This document shows positions 8,526-16,533 of a stretch of DNA of 32,231 nucleotides, one piece after another. A program made the translations under genes and the position numbers. Source of the stretch: Bacteroidota bacterium (GTDB lineage Bacteria > Bacteroidota > Bacteroidia > Palsa-948); the NCBI GenBank assembly GCA_023251675.1, contig JAHEYJ010000022.1, forward strand, positions 1 through 32,231, written 5' to 3'. A model generated the notes under the pieces. It did not search any database, was not told where the DNA came from, and saw only the letters and a list, made by a program, of their open reading frames with translations. How positions within the stretch are numbered: the stretch's first letter is position 1; the number at the start of each line of letters is the position of its first letter.

Positions 8526-10241
8526 TTAGCATAATCGCACTTCATCAACCGCCGCTCCGGCAGGAATCATGGGAAAAACATTTTCTTCTTTTTCCACAAC
8601 GACTTCCAGCAAGTATGCGGACGGGCTGCTCATCATTTCCTGCATGGCGCCTTTCAGTTCTTTTCTTTCAGTTACTTTTTTCGATGCGATACCGAATCCT
8701 TTTGCCAGTGTTTGAAAATCCGGATTCTGCATTTCTGTATGGGAATACCGTTTGTCAAAAAACAATTCCTGCCACTGGCGAACCATGCCCAGAAAATTAT
8801 TGTTGAGCAGAAGGATCTTAACATTTGTCTTTTCCTGTGCGATGGTGGCGAGTTCCTGTATCGTCATCTGAAAACCCCCATCGCCGATCACCGCAACCAC
8901 GTCTCTTTCAGGAGCGCCCATTTTTGCACCGAGCGCTGCAGGCAAAGCAAAGCCCATCGTGCCGAGTCCGCCGGATGTGATCTGGGATCGGCAGGTCTCG
9001 AATTTAAAATAACGCGAAGCGATCATCTGGTGTTGTCCGACATCGGTTACCAGTATCGTGTCAGGGCTTTTCGTTTCATTCAGCAGACGGAGCGCTTCGC
9101 CCATCGATAAAGCAGAATTCTCCGGAAAGAATTCTTTCTCTATCACGGCTTCATATTCCACGCTGCGGAGTTTTTTGAACTCGTCCACCCAGGCCGAATG
9201 ATCGTTTGAATTTGCGGCAAGACGTAATAAGTGAAGCGTTTCTTTGCAATCTCCCGGCAAAGGCAGATCACACTTCACTACTTTATTTATTTCGGAAGCG
9301 TCGACATCAAGGTGAATTATTTTTGCCTGTTTCGCATACCGGTTCACGTCACTGGTTACACGGTCGTCGAACCGCATGCCTACGGCGATCAGAACGTCGC
9401 AGTAATTCGTCAGCAGGTTGGGCGCATAATTTCCGTGCATGCCGAGCATTCCCGCATGTTGCGGATGATCGGTAGGCAAAGCAGAAAGGCCGAGCAGTGT
9501 TCCCGCTGCCGGCATTCCTGTTTTTTCAAGAAAAGATTTTAATTCTTTTTCCGCTCCACCCAAAACAACACCCTGCCCGAATAAAAGAAACGGGCGCTTT
9601 GCTTTGTTGATCAGCGTTGCCGCTTGCCGAACTTTTTCCATGTCCACTTTCGGATAAGGAACGTACGAACGAAGCCCCTTGCATTTTTCATAGCGGAATT
9701 CTGCTTTTCCGAATTGTGCGTCTTTGGTGATATCGATGAGCACCGGCCCCGGCCTTCCCGTTCGTGCTATATAAAAAGCTTTTGCCAGCGCAGCGGGTAT
9801 GTCTTCTGCGCGAACGGCCTGCGTGTTCCACTTGGTGACCGTGGTCGATAAGCCGATCATGTCCGTTTCCTGGAACGCGTCGCTGCCCAGAAGATGTGAG
9901 TGAACTTGTCCGGTGATACAAACTACCGGCGTGCTGTCGGCCATTGCATCGGCAAGCCCGGTTATGAGATTGGTTGCGCCGGGCCCGGAGGTTGCGATGC
10001 AGACACCGACCTTTCCTGTAGCGCGCGCATAACCTTGTGCCGCATGTATGGCGCCTTGTTCGTGGCGAACCAAAACATGACGAAGTTGTTTTTCATATCC
10101 GTAAAGCGCATCATACACCGGCATGATGGCGCCGCCGGGATAACCGAAAAGCAGGTTCACGTTTTCTTCGAGCAAACATTTTACAACAGCCTCGGCGCCT
10201 GTCAGGGTTTTTGTTTTTTCTTTTATCGTAGTTGTTTCCAT
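8526..10241 (-). CDS. ilvB: Acetolactate synthase, large catalytic subunit
   Basis: Thiamine-diphosphate enzyme that condenses pyruvate with pyruvate or 2-oxobutanoate, at the branch point to valine and isoleucine. In the 571-residue protein the catalytic glutamate is in VRHEQGA (Glu61), and the ThDP/magnesium motif starts with GDGG at 453-456 and ends with NNN at 480-482. The GYPGGAIMPVYDAL start of the pyrimidine-binding domain is at about 33-46, and the central domain contains the FAD-type segment around FGQGVVLGG. It starts 2 bp after the ilvD stop and is followed by ilvN, so the two subunits are made from one message. Confidence 0.96.
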   Translation of the reverse strand: METTTIKEKTKTLTGAEAVVKCLLEENVNLLFGYPGGAIMPVYDALYGYEKQLRHVLVRHEQGAIHAAQGYARATGKVGVCIATSGPGATNLITGLADAMADSTPVVCITGQVHSHLLGSDAFQETDMIGLSTTVTKWNTQAVRAEDIPAALAKAFYIARTGRPGPVLIDITKDAQFGKAEFRYEKCKGLRSYVPYPKVDMEKVRQAATLINKAKRPFLLFGQGVVLGGAEKELKSFLEKTGMPAAGTLLGLSALPTDHPQHAGMLGMHGNYAPNLLTNYCDVLIAVGMRFDDRVTSDVNRYAKQAKIIHLDVDASEINKVVKCDLPLPGDCKETLHLLRLAANSNDHSAWVDEFKKLRSVEYEAVIEKEFFPENSALSMGEALRLLNETKSPDTILVTDVGQHQMIASRYFKFETCRSQITSGGLGTMGFALPAALGAKMGAPERDVVAVIGDGGFQMTIQELATIAQEKTNVKILLLNNNFLGMVRQWQELFFDKRYSHTEMQNPDFQTLAKGFGIASKKVTERKELKGAMQEMMSSPSAYLLEVVVEKEENVFPMIPAGAAVDEVRLC

Positions 10242-10243
10242 AG

Positions 10244-11914
10244 TTAATTTGAATCAGTTACACATCCTTCCGAAGCCGACGATACCAGTTTTGCGTACTT
10301 ATACAGGTATCCCGACTTCACTTTCAGTTCCGGTTTTTTCCAGCCACGTTTGCGATTTTTTATTTCGTCAAAGAACAAATGCGCATGAATGGAGTTTTTA
10401 TTTATATCGATCGTGATCTTATCTCCGTCGCGGAGCAATGCGATCATTCCCCCGTCAAACGCTTCAGGAGAGATATGCCCGACCACAAATCCATGTGACC
10501 CGCCGGAAAATCGTCCGTCGGTTATCAGCGCCACGTCGCTGCCGAGCCCGGCACCCATGAGCAGGGAAGTGGGCTTCAGCATTTCGGGCATTCCCGGACC
10601 TCCTTTCGGCCCTGCGTAACGGATCACCACCACGTCGCCCTTTTTTATTTTGTTTCCGAGGATGGCTTCGTTCACCTCTTTTTCGCCGTCAAAAACTTTT
10701 GCTGTTCCGGAAAACAATTCGCCTTCTTTGCCGGATATTTTTGCAACGGCCCCGTCGGGTGCCAGGTTTCCAAAAAGTATTTTCAAGTGGCCGGTTTCCT
10801 TTACGGGAGTTTCCGCGGGAAGAAAAACAGATTGTTTCTTTTTCAAAGAAGGAACACTTACAAGGTTTTCTTCCAGTGTTTTTCCCGTGACGGTCAAACA
10901 ATCTCCGTGGAGAAGTTTTCTTTCTAAAAGATATTTCATCACCGCCGGAGTTCCGCCCGCTTCGTGAAGGTCCTCCATCAGGAATTTTCCGCTCGGTTTC
11001 AAATCACCCAGAACCGGGGTGCGCCGGCTTATTCTTTCAAAATCATGCAGCGAAAGTTTTACGCCGGCGGTTTTTGCAACCGCAAGCAGATGAAGAACCA
11101 GGTTGGTGGAACCTCCCAGCGCCACCGCAGCGGTTATTGCATTCTCAAAAGACCTTTTTGTAAATAATTTTTCAGGAAGCAAATTGTTCTTCAGCAGCGT
11201 CGTCATTTTTCTTCCGGCTTCTTCGCACTCTTTTTTCTTGGCACCGCTCACGGCTGGAGTGGAAGAAGATCGGGGGAGGGTAAGTCCCATGGCTTCCATC
11301 GTTACGGCCATGGTGTTTGCGGTGTACATTCCTCCGCAGGCGCCGGGGCCGGGACAAGCTTTCTTCACTACATTTTTAAATTCCTGTTCAGATATTTTTC
11401 CGGAAAGTTTTTCCCCCAGCGATTCAAACGCGCTGACCACATCCAGCTTTTTTCCGTTGTGGCATCCCGACGCGATCGTACCGCCGTAGACCAGTATGGC
11501 AGGTCGATTCAACCGCGCCATCGCCATCATGGCTCCCGGCATATTTTTGTCGCAACCGACAACGGCAATAAAACTGTCGTAATGCTGTGCGCTCACCACC
11601 GATTCGATGCTGTCGGCGATGATCTCGCGCGAGGGAAGTGAATACCGCATTCCTTCCGTTCCCATGGAGATGCCATCGCTCACACCGATGGTGTTGAAGA
11701 TAAGTCCCATGGTGCCGGACTTTTTGCATCCGTTCTTTACGAAGGTGGCCAGTTCGTTCAGGTGCATGTTGCAGGGATTTCCTTCGTAGCCCGTGCTTAC
11801 GATACCGATCTGAGGTTTTAAAAAATCTTCTTCCTTAAAACCGGTTGCGTGAAGCATGGCTCTTGCTGCCGGCAGTGTTGGATCTTGCGTGATATGTTTA
11901 CTATAATGATTCAT
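10244..11914 (-). CDS. ilvD: Dihydroxy-acid dehydratase
   Basis: Iron-sulfur dehydratase that makes the 2-oxo acid precursors of valine and isoleucine. The 556-residue protein has the family signatures GCDKNMPG (Cys121; Lys123 is the probable carbamylated lysine) and [16 protein letters not shown] (Cys187, Cys193), with Cys48 in GNPCNMH; three cysteines are the expected ligands of a [2Fe-2S] cluster. The C-terminal signature [23 protein letters not shown] is present. It is the second structural gene of the operon. The gap to ilvE is 53 bp and holds a small palindromic repeat; the gap to ilvB is 2 bp. Confidence 0.96.
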   Translation of the reverse strand: MNHYSKHITQDPTLPAARAMLHATGFKEEDFLKPQIGIVSTGYEGNPCNMHLNELATFVKNGCKKSGTMGLIFNTIGVSDGISMGTEGMRYSLPSREIIADSIESVVSAQHYDSFIAVVGCDKNMPGAMMAMARLNRPAILVYGGTIASGCHNGKKLDVVSAFESLGEKLSGKISEQEFKNVVKKACPGPGACGGMYTANTMAVTMEAMGLTLPRSSSTPAVSGAKKKECEEAGRKMTTLLKNNLLPEKLFTKRSFENAITAAVALGGSTNLVLHLLAVAKTAGVKLSLHDFERISRRTPVLGDLKPSGKFLMEDLHEAGGTPAVMKYLLERKLLHGDCLTVTGKTLEENLVSVPSLKKKQSVFLPAETPVKETGHLKILFGNLAPDGAVAKISGKEGELFSGTAKVFDGEKEVNEAILGNKIKKGDVVVIRYAGPKGGPGMPEMLKPTSLLMGAGLGSDVALITDGRFSGGSHGFVVGHISPEAFDGGMIALLRDGDKITIDINKNSIHAHLFFDEIKNRKRGWKKPELKVKSGYLYKYAKLVSSASEGCVTDSN

Positions 11915-11919
11915 TTTGT

Positions 11920-11956
11920 CTCACCCCGGACCTTCTCCTTTGGAGAGAGAGGGGAA
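11920..11956. repeat. Palindromic repeat in the ilvE-ilvD gap
   Basis: A GC-rich element on the minus strand of the form CTCTCC-AAA-GGAGAAGG followed by a GGGGTGAG tail. It belongs to the same family as the copies at 18641, 25731, 26862 and 28904: a CCTCTCC/GGAGAGG stem plus a GGGGTGAGG-like tail. It fills most of the 53-bp gap between ilvE and ilvD. Confidence 0.75.
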
Positions 11957-11967
11957 TTTATTATTGG

Positions 11968-12858
11968 TTATTTTATCCGTTCTGATCTATATTTTTTTTC
12001 ACGGACAAGTTCCGAATATGCTTGCTGGAGTTTTGCTCCCAGCGTTTTGCTCCACGGTTTTTGAAACGACACATCGTTCACCGATTCGATGCCGATCACT
12101 TCAGCAGCGGTTCCGCAGAAGAAAGCTCCGTCCATGCTTAATAATTCAGAAGGCTGTAAATGCCGGACCTCGTAAGGCAGGTTGAGTTCGTCGCATAATT
12201 CAAGAACGGTAGCGCGTGTGATTCCGGGCAGTATATTTCCGAGCGGAGGGGTGAAAAGTTTTCCATTCTTTTCGCAGAAAAAATTTGCTCCGGGGCCTTC
12301 GGCTATGTTTCCGTACATGTCGAGCAGCAATCCTTCATCGAATCCTTTTTCTTTTGCTTCAACGGTAGCAAGGATGGAATTCACGTAGTGGCCGCATGCC
12401 TTCGCCTCCACTTTTACCGATCTTGGATTCGGGCGCTGGTAAGAAGAGAGGCAAAGGCGCAGAAGTTTATCTCCGAGATAATTTCCCCATTTCCACGCGC
12501 AGATCATGAAATTTACTTTCGTTGGCTTGTTCAGGCTCATGTTCGGATCACAGTAAACGAGCGGGCGCAGGTAGGCATCCTGGAGATCATTTCTTTTCAA
12601 CACCTCGTATGACAACTCTTCCATTTCTTTTACAGAATACCCAAAAGGTATATGGATGAGATCGCAAGAGCGTTTTAATCGTTCGTAATGTTCTTTTGCC
12701 TTGAAGATCTTTGCTTTTCCGGATGCTTCATACGAGCGGATTCCCTCGAAGGCCCCGTAGCCGTAATGCAGGGTTTGTCCGTACAGATCAGTCGTTACTT
12801 CGGATGCTTTCAGAAATTTTCCGTTGTTGAAGAGAACCGTGTTTTTGTCGTAGTACAT
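11968..12858 (-). CDS. ilvE: Branched-chain amino acid aminotransferase
   Basis: PLP-dependent class IV aminotransferase that makes valine, isoleucine and leucine from their 2-oxo acids. In the 296-residue protein the PLP lysine is in VEAKACGHYVNS (Lys153) and the class signature EGPGANFF is at 187-194. The HYGYGAFEGIRSY segment near 31-43 and LPGITRATVLEL are typical of the bacterial IlvE branch. It is the first structural gene of the ilv operon, just downstream of two attenuators, so its expression depends on reading through both. I see no separate promoter between the second terminator and its ATG. Confidence 0.95.
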   Translation of the reverse strand: MYYDKNTVLFNNGKFLKASEVTTDLYGQTLHYGYGAFEGIRSYEASGKAKIFKAKEHYERLKRSCDLIHIPFGYSVKEMEELSYEVLKRNDLQDAYLRPLVYCDPNMSLNKPTKVNFMICAWKWGNYLGDKLLRLCLSSYQRPNPRSVKVEAKACGHYVNSILATVEAKEKGFDEGLLLDMYGNIAEGPGANFFCEKNGKLFTPPLGNILPGITRATVLELCDELNLPYEVRHLQPSELLSMDGAFFCGTAAEVIGIESVNDVSFQKPWSKTLGAKLQQAYSELVREKKYRSERIK

Positions 12859-12922
12859 TTTGTTTGTTGTTTTATCCCGAAGCGATGTTTTGTATCTGCC
12901 TCGAGGTTGTTATTATTTTTTT

Positions 12923-12950
12923 CCTCCCCCTGCCCCCTCCAGAGGGGGAC
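12923..12950. repeat. GC-rich palindrome after the second ilv attenuator
   Basis: On the minus strand a CCCCCTC-TG-GAGGGGG stem is followed by CAGGGGGAGG. It begins about 7 bases after the T-run of the second leader terminator. A related copy occupies the same position after the first terminator (13129-13168). Confidence 0.75.
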
Positions 12951-12957
12951 ATGAAAC

Positions 12958-12993
12958 AAAAAAGCCCTTCCACGTTTGGTGAGAAGAGCTTTT
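12958..12993 (-). terminator. ilv leader terminator 2 (attenuator)
   Basis: On the minus strand the arms AAAAGCTCTTC (12983-12993) and GAAGGGCTTTT (12960-12970) pair over 11 positions with one U-G wobble, followed by six T. The 5' arm can instead pair with the antiterminator strand that overlaps the stop codon of leader peptide 2. Confidence 0.85.
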
Positions 12994-13019
12994 GTAATTT
13001 TTGACAAAGCAATCTCACC
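12978..13019 (-). promoter_or_regulatory. ilv leader antiterminator 2
   Basis: GGTGAGA (13013-13019, overlapping the leader-2 stop codon) is an exact complement of TCTCACC (12978-12984). The stem continues after a small internal loop as GCTTTGT against ACAAAAGC with one bulged base. This pairing uses most of the terminator 5' arm, so the two structures exclude each other, as in classical attenuation. It would form when a ribosome stalls at the Ile/Val codons and leaves the stop region free. Confidence 0.75.
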
Positions 13020-13077
13020 CGGGTGGTTTCACCACGATGATGCTGATAATAATGATCGTTAGTTTTTTCATTTTCAT
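13015..13077 (-). CDS. ilv leader peptide 2
   Basis: Twenty codons: MKMKKLTIIIISIIVVKPPG, with six Ile, two Val and one Leu, ending at TGA. Such a run of the end products of the downstream pathway is the hallmark of a ribosome-stalling leader peptide. The coding stretch is immediately followed by, and overlaps, the antiterminator 5' strand, then the terminator. It is preceded by an A-rich stretch instead of a Shine-Dalgarno. It lies about 160 bp after the first leader peptide, on the same strand as the ilv genes. Confidence 0.85.
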   Translation of the reverse strand: MKMKKLTIIIISIIVVKPPG

Positions 13078-13128
13078 TTTTTCTTCACCGCCTGTTTATT
13101 CATAGCCAGAAACATGTTTTTACAGCCA

Positions 13129-13168
13129 AATCCCCCTGCCCTGCGGGCATCCCCCTTTGCAAGGGGGA
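13129..13168. repeat. GC-rich palindrome after the first ilv attenuator
   Basis: On the minus strand CCCCCTT-GC-AAAGGGGG is followed by a second small stem TGCCC-GCA-GGGCA and then GGGGGATT. It lies just after the first leader terminator. Together with 12923-12950 it makes the pattern leader, terminator, palindrome occur twice. Confidence 0.75.
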
Positions 13169-13173
13169 GAAAC

Positions 13174-13207
13174 AAAAAAGCCCCTCTCGCATTTGCGGGA
13201 AGAGCTT
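13174..13207 (-). terminator. ilv leader terminator 1 (attenuator)
   Basis: On the minus strand a 13-base arm starting AAGCTCTTCCCGC (13195-13207) pairs with GCGAGAGGGGCTT (13178-13190) across a 4-base loop, with two wobbles and one mismatch, followed by six T at 13174-13179. Terminators 1 and 2 share the ending GCTTTTTTGTTTC. Confidence 0.85.
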
Positions 13208-13236
13208 CAATATGTTTTTACACAAATCTTTCCCGC
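13195..13236 (-). promoter_or_regulatory. ilv leader antiterminator 1
   Basis: GCGGGAA (13230-13236, starting at the last base of the leader-1 TAG) is an exact complement of TTCCCGC (13195-13201) in the terminator 5' arm, with partial pairing continuing inward. The geometry is the same as in attenuator 2: the antiterminator 5' strand abuts the stop codon, so a ribosome that reaches the stop would cover it. Confidence 0.75.
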
Positions 13237-13289
13237 TACGCTTTGCCAGGCGTAATAATAATGACGAGAGCGATTGTGTTGTTTTTCAT
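13236..13289 (-). CDS. ilv leader peptide 1
   Basis: Seventeen codons, MKNNTIALVIIITPGKA, then TAG. It has four Ile, one Leu, one Val and two Thr, with three Ile codons in a row, so it would report the charging of tRNAs of the pathway it precedes. A promoter-like TACATTTG box lies only 7 bases upstream of the ATG, so the transcript would have almost no 5' untranslated region. It differs in sequence from leader 2 but has the same layout. Confidence 0.82.
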   Translation of the reverse strand: MKNNTIALVIIITPGKA

Positions 13290-13296
13290 TGCGCGG

Positions 13297-13325
13297 CAAA
13301 TGTATAATCTTTTTTGTCAAACCAA
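13297..13325 (-). promoter_or_regulatory. Predicted promoter of the ilv operon
   Basis: TACATTTG (13297-13304) matches the Bacteroidota -7 consensus TAnnTTTG exactly, and TTG at 13323-13325 is 18 bp upstream, fitting the -33 element. The predicted start point is near 13291-13293, a few bases before the leader-1 ATG. Confidence 0.6.
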
Positions 13326-13386
13326 CTTTTCTAAAAAAAATATTTTCTAAGGAGCTGGCTCTCAGCGTGAAAAAAAGTTAAAACAA

Positions 13387-13415
13387 TTGTTTTTTAATTC
13401 AAATGCCTATCTTTG
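13387..13415 (+). promoter_or_regulatory. Predicted promoter of the dsbD-like gene
   Basis: TTG (13387-13389), an 18-bp spacer and TATCTTTG (13408-13415) match the Bacteroidota -33 and -7 elements. The ATG follows 19 bases after the -7 box. The spacing is identical to that of the divergent ilv promoter. Confidence 0.65.
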
Positions 13416-13434
13416 GAAGTACAAAACAAATACC

Positions 13435-15438
13435 ATGAGGAGTATCAAGTCGTTAATCACCTTTTTGCTGATCATTCCGTTTGCGTCACTTTTTTCGCAG
13501 ATCCAGAACCCCGTAAAATGGCATTTCACAGTGAACAAAACATCCGACACAGAGGCGGAACTGCTGCTGAAGGCCACTATGGATAAAGGATGGCACATCT
13601 ATTCCATGCAGCAGGAAAGCAACGACGGCCCCATTTCCCTCACCTTCAGTTTTGATAAGAGCAAGAATTATTCTCTGAACGGAAAGATCCTTGAGCCGGC
13701 TCCCGAGAAAATGTACGACAAGAATTTTGAGATGAATGTTAAGTTCTACGAGCACGAAGTAACCTATAAGCAAAAAATAAAAATTCTTTCTCAGGAATCA
13801 TTTTCTGTCAAGGGGCTGCTGAATTTTCAAACCTGTAATGACCAGATGTGCCTGCCTCCTACGGATGTGGATTTTGAGTTTAAGATCGAAGGAAAAAATG
13901 GCGCAGTGCAGACCAATACCGTTGCGGCAACCAAAGATTCTGACACAGCAGCGATTTCAAAAATGGATACGGCAGCAACAAAAGCGATCGTTGATGATGA
14001 AAACTTCAACGACGACTGTGGAAATCTTGCAGGAGATACGTATTCAAATCTATCGGCATGGTCCATTTTCATCCAGGGACTGATCGGAGGATTGCTTGCG
14101 CTGCTAACGCCCTGTGTGTTTTCCATGATCCCGCTGACCGTTAGTTTTTTCATCAAGCAAAGCAAGGACCGGAAAACCGGGATCAAAAACGCATCGGTAT
14201 ATTCTGTTTCTATTGTCCTGATATATGTAGCCCTCGGATTTATCATTACCAAGCTGTTTGGCGCCGATGCATTAAACAGCATGGCAAGCGATGTATGGTT
14301 TAACCTGGCTTTCTTCGTCATATTTATTGTATTTGCCGTTTCCTTTTTTGGAGCATTTGAAATTACACTGCCCAGTTCATGGGTGAACAGAAGCGACCGG
14401 GCTGCAGACAGGGGAGGATTGATAGGAATTTTTTTTATGGCATTTACACTTGCCCTTGTTTCATTTTCCTGTACAGCTCCTGTAATTGGCGGATTGCTGG
14501 CGGTTGTAATGCAAGGCGGAAATAATATGGGTGCATTAATTGGTATGGCGGGATTTTCAATTGCACTAGCCGTCCCCTTTGCCTTGTTCGCCATATTCCC
14601 GGCATGGTTAAACACGCTTCCAAAATCGGGAGGCTGGCTCAACGCCATAAAAGTTAGTTTGGGATTTATTGAACTGGCCCTTGCGCTGAAATTTTTCTCC
14701 AACGTGGACCTGGCGTATCACTGGGGAATTCTCAAGCGGGAGATTTTTGTAGCGCTCTGGATCATCATCTTCGGGCTTTGGGGAATGTACCTGCTCGGGA
14801 AAATAAAATTCTCACACGACAGCGAAATAAAACATCTTTCCATACCGAGGCTGTTGTTTGCGGTAGTTGTACTGAGCTTTACGATCTATTTAATTCCCGG
14901 CTTATGGGGCGCCCCCTTAAAGATCATCAGCGGTTTTCCTCCTCCTGATTTTTATAAGGAGTGGAACTCCGGTAAAACCGATGGAGGGCATTGTCCGCAT
15001 GATCTGTCGTGCTTTCATGATTACAATGAAGGAATGGCGTATGCGAAGAACCAGGGCAAGCCGGTAATGATCGATTTCACCGGGTGGAGCTGCGTGAACT
15101 GCCGCAAGATGGAAGACAACGTGTGGAGCGATCCTGAAATCCTGAAACGCCTGCGCGAAGAATATGTGCTGATCTCTCTTTACGTGGACGACAAAACGCC
15201 GCTTCCAGAAAAAGACCAGATCGTTTCTCCGGCTACAGGAAAGAAAATAAAAACGCAGGGAAATAAGTGGAGCGATATGCAGACGGCCGTTTACAAAACC
15301 AATTCACAGCCGTATTATGTTTTGCTGGACAACAACGCGAAGAAACTTGCCCAGCCGCGCGGCAACACGCCGGACATAGAAACCTACAAGCAGTTCCTGG
15401 ATGAGGGGATATGCCGTTATAAGAAGCGGAAGGAGTAG
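13435..15438 (+). CDS. dsbD: DsbD-type thiol:disulfide interchange protein
   Basis: Membrane protein that passes electrons from cytoplasmic thioredoxin to periplasmic thiol proteins. I chose the ATG at 13435 because a signal peptide (MRSIKSLITFLLIIPFASLF) follows at once and a promoter lies just upstream. The 667-residue product has an N-terminal periplasmic domain with a cysteine pair in FQTCNDQMC (134, 139), and about eight membrane segments from about 207 to 492. Conserved cysteines in the membrane core are in TPCVFSMIP (227) and SFSCTAPV (346). A C-terminal thioredoxin-fold domain carries CVNC in GWSCVNCRKME (553, 556), and an extra cysteine pair GGHCPHDLSC (520, 526) precedes it. All three redox modules of DsbD are therefore present. 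Its client could be cytochrome c maturation or general disulfide reduction; nothing nearby decides. Confidence 0.92.
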   Translation: MRSIKSLITFLLIIPFASLFSQIQNPVKWHFTVNKTSDTEAELLLKATMDKGWHIYSMQQESNDGPISLTFSFDKSKNYSLNGKILEPAPEKMYDKNFEMNVKFYEHEVTYKQKIKILSQESFSVKGLLNFQTCNDQMCLPPTDVDFEFKIEGKNGAVQTNTVAATKDSDTAAISKMDTAATKAIVDDENFNDDCGNLAGDTYSNLSAWSIFIQGLIGGLLALLTPCVFSMIPLTVSFFIKQSKDRKTGIKNASVYSVSIVLIYVALGFIITKLFGADALNSMASDVWFNLAFFVIFIVFAVSFFGAFEITLPSSWVNRSDRAADRGGLIGIFFMAFTLALVSFSCTAPVIGGLLAVVMQGGNNMGALIGMAGFSIALAVPFALFAIFPAWLNTLPKSGGWLNAIKVSLGFIELALALKFFSNVDLAYHWGILKREIFVALWIIIFGLWGMYLLGKIKFSHDSEIKHLSIPRLLFAVVVLSFTIYLIPGLWGAPLKIISGFPPPDFYKEWNSGKTDGGHCPHDLSCFHDYNEGMAYAKNQGKPVMIDFTGWSCVNCRKMEDNVWSDPEILKRLREEYVLISLYVDDKTPLPEKDQIVSPATGKKIKTQGNKWSDMQTAVYKTNSQPYYVLLDNNAKKLAQPRGNTPDIETYKQFLDEGICRYKKRKE

Positions 15439-15439
15439 A

Positions 15440-16087
15440 TTATTTTCCTTGTGATGCTTTGTATTCAGCGTTCAATCCCTCCAGCACCTGGCGGGTAACA
15501 TCGAGCGAGTCATTAATTCCAAGAACACCGCCGCCGGTAAGCGTATACGCCAGCACACAATAATAACCATGCTCTTTGTTGAATCGCGAAAGATAGCTGT
15601 AAACCTTGCTCTGAACCTGGATAGTTGAATTATCCAGTTCCGCCATCACTTTATCCTGGTTTTGTTCCATGGTCACGATATCGTCTTTCTTTTTTTGTAA
15701 TCCGGCTTCAATGGCCTGGCCCTGTTCTTTGGTGTATCCGCCGGCGCCTGCTTTCTGAACATAATCATCATATTCTTTCTGGAACGATTCCACTTTCTGC
15801 TGATAGGATTTCTGGTAGTTGAGCACGCGCCCTTCCCCGGCCGCTTTTGCTTTTTTAGCAAACTCGTAATGGGCAAAAATGGTATCCGCATTTACAAAAG
15901 CGAACGCAACGCCTTTCGGCAGCGAAGCAATTGTTTTTGCAGAAAGCGGAACCACCGGCTGAACAAGTGAATCGTTTACGGATGTTGCTGAAGCGATTTC
16001 GGATTTTGAACCGGAAAATGTTTTGTAAAAAAGAAAGGCAACGGCGATTACCAGGATTCCGTTTATGGCGAGAGAAATATTTTTCAT
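15440..16087 (-). CDS. OmpH/Skp-like periplasmic chaperone
   Basis: A 215-residue OmpH/Skp family protein. It has an N-terminal hydrophobic segment at about 7-21 that anchors or exports it, then the family start VAFAFVNADTIFAHYEFAKKA. A long Gln/Lys/Glu-rich coiled coil (about 85-155) follows, then the conserved C-terminal segment LAYTLTGGGVLGINDSLDVTRQVLEGLN. In the family such proteins bind unfolded outer-membrane proteins in the periplasm. It converges with the dsbD-like gene, with one base between the stop codons and no room for a separate terminator. Confidence 0.85.
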   Translation of the reverse strand: MKNISLAINGILVIAVAFLFYKTFSGSKSEIASATSVNDSLVQPVVPLSAKTIASLPKGVAFAFVNADTIFAHYEFAKKAKAAGEGRVLNYQKSYQQKVESFQKEYDDYVQKAGAGGYTKEQGQAIEAGLQKKKDDIVTMEQNQDKVMAELDNSTIQVQSKVYSYLSRFNKEHGYYCVLAYTLTGGGVLGINDSLDVTRQVLEGLNAEYKASQGK

Positions 16088-16105
16088 GATTTTATTTTAA
16101 TGGGA

Positions 16106-16113
16106 CAAAAGTA
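16106..16113 (-). promoter_or_regulatory. Predicted -7 box for the OmpH-like gene
   Basis: TACTTTTG on the minus strand matches TAnnTTTG, 18 bases before the ATG. The upstream element is poor (a TTC about 20 bp further up). Confidence 0.5.
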
Positions 16114-16133
16114 GAGTAAAAAGTTAATCGTAC

Positions 16134-16187
16134 GAACAGCGAATAGCGGCGAATATTCGAATATTTGTTTTCATTCGCGATTCGAAC
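16134..16187. repeat. CGAAT-iterated hairpin between gldC and the OmpH-like gene
   Basis: Opposed arms beginning GAACAGCGAAT and ending GATTCGAAC enclose a perfect 14-base palindrome AATATTCGAATATT. The word CGAAT occurs repeatedly in both orientations. It begins right after the gldC stop and may end that transcript, although no T-run follows. Confidence 0.65.
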
Positions 16188-16194
16188 AAAATAT

Positions 16195-16524
16195 TTAATC
16201 TTTCTTTATCAGGTTTGTCTTCTCCGCGAAGTGGACGCAATAGTCTTTGAGGTCTTCCGCCAGTTTTTCTTCTCCGGTTGCGCGCTTCAGTGTGTCGGCC
16301 ATAGAGAGCAGGGTTTGGTGAAAAAAGATCTTCATTTCATCCACCAGCATGTCTTTTGTCCAAAGATCGATCTTCAGCGTATTGCTTTCTTTCGCATCCC
16401 ACAAAGAGATCAGGACGCTTTTGCAGGAACCTTTTTCATTCATGCTGCCGGCGTCCCAATCGATAGACAGCGGAAGGTTGTTTTCGTCAAGCGTTACTTT
16501 AAAGTTAATTTCAGATGTTTTCAT
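16195..16524 (-). CDS. gldC: Gliding motility protein GldC
   Basis: A 109-residue soluble protein matching GldC from its first residues (SEINFKVTLDENNLPLSIDW) through ISLWDAKESNTLKIDLWTKDM to a C-terminal helix with FFHQTLLSMADTLKRATG. In Flavobacterium GldC supports gliding, probably by assisting GldB; its biochemical role is unknown. It follows gldB by 90 bp on the same strand, the arrangement normally seen, and that gap is filled by a hairpin repeat. Confidence 0.9.
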   Translation of the reverse strand: MKTSEINFKVTLDENNLPLSIDWDAGSMNEKGSCKSVLISLWDAKESNTLKIDLWTKDMLVDEMKIFFHQTLLSMADTLKRATGEEKLAEDLKDYCVHFAEKTNLIKKD

Positions 16525-16533
16525 AGTGAAAAA

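Noticed and set aside
12950-13330. T-box or metabolite riboswitch upstream of ilvE
   Set aside because: No T-box core sequence or known riboswitch fold was seen, and the two leader peptides with matching antiterminators explain the structure fully.
13827-14702. Long open frame (291 codons) opposite the dsbD-like gene
   Set aside because: It is antisense to the membrane region of a well-supported gene, its product is low in domain-like features, and the dsbD frame explains the region.
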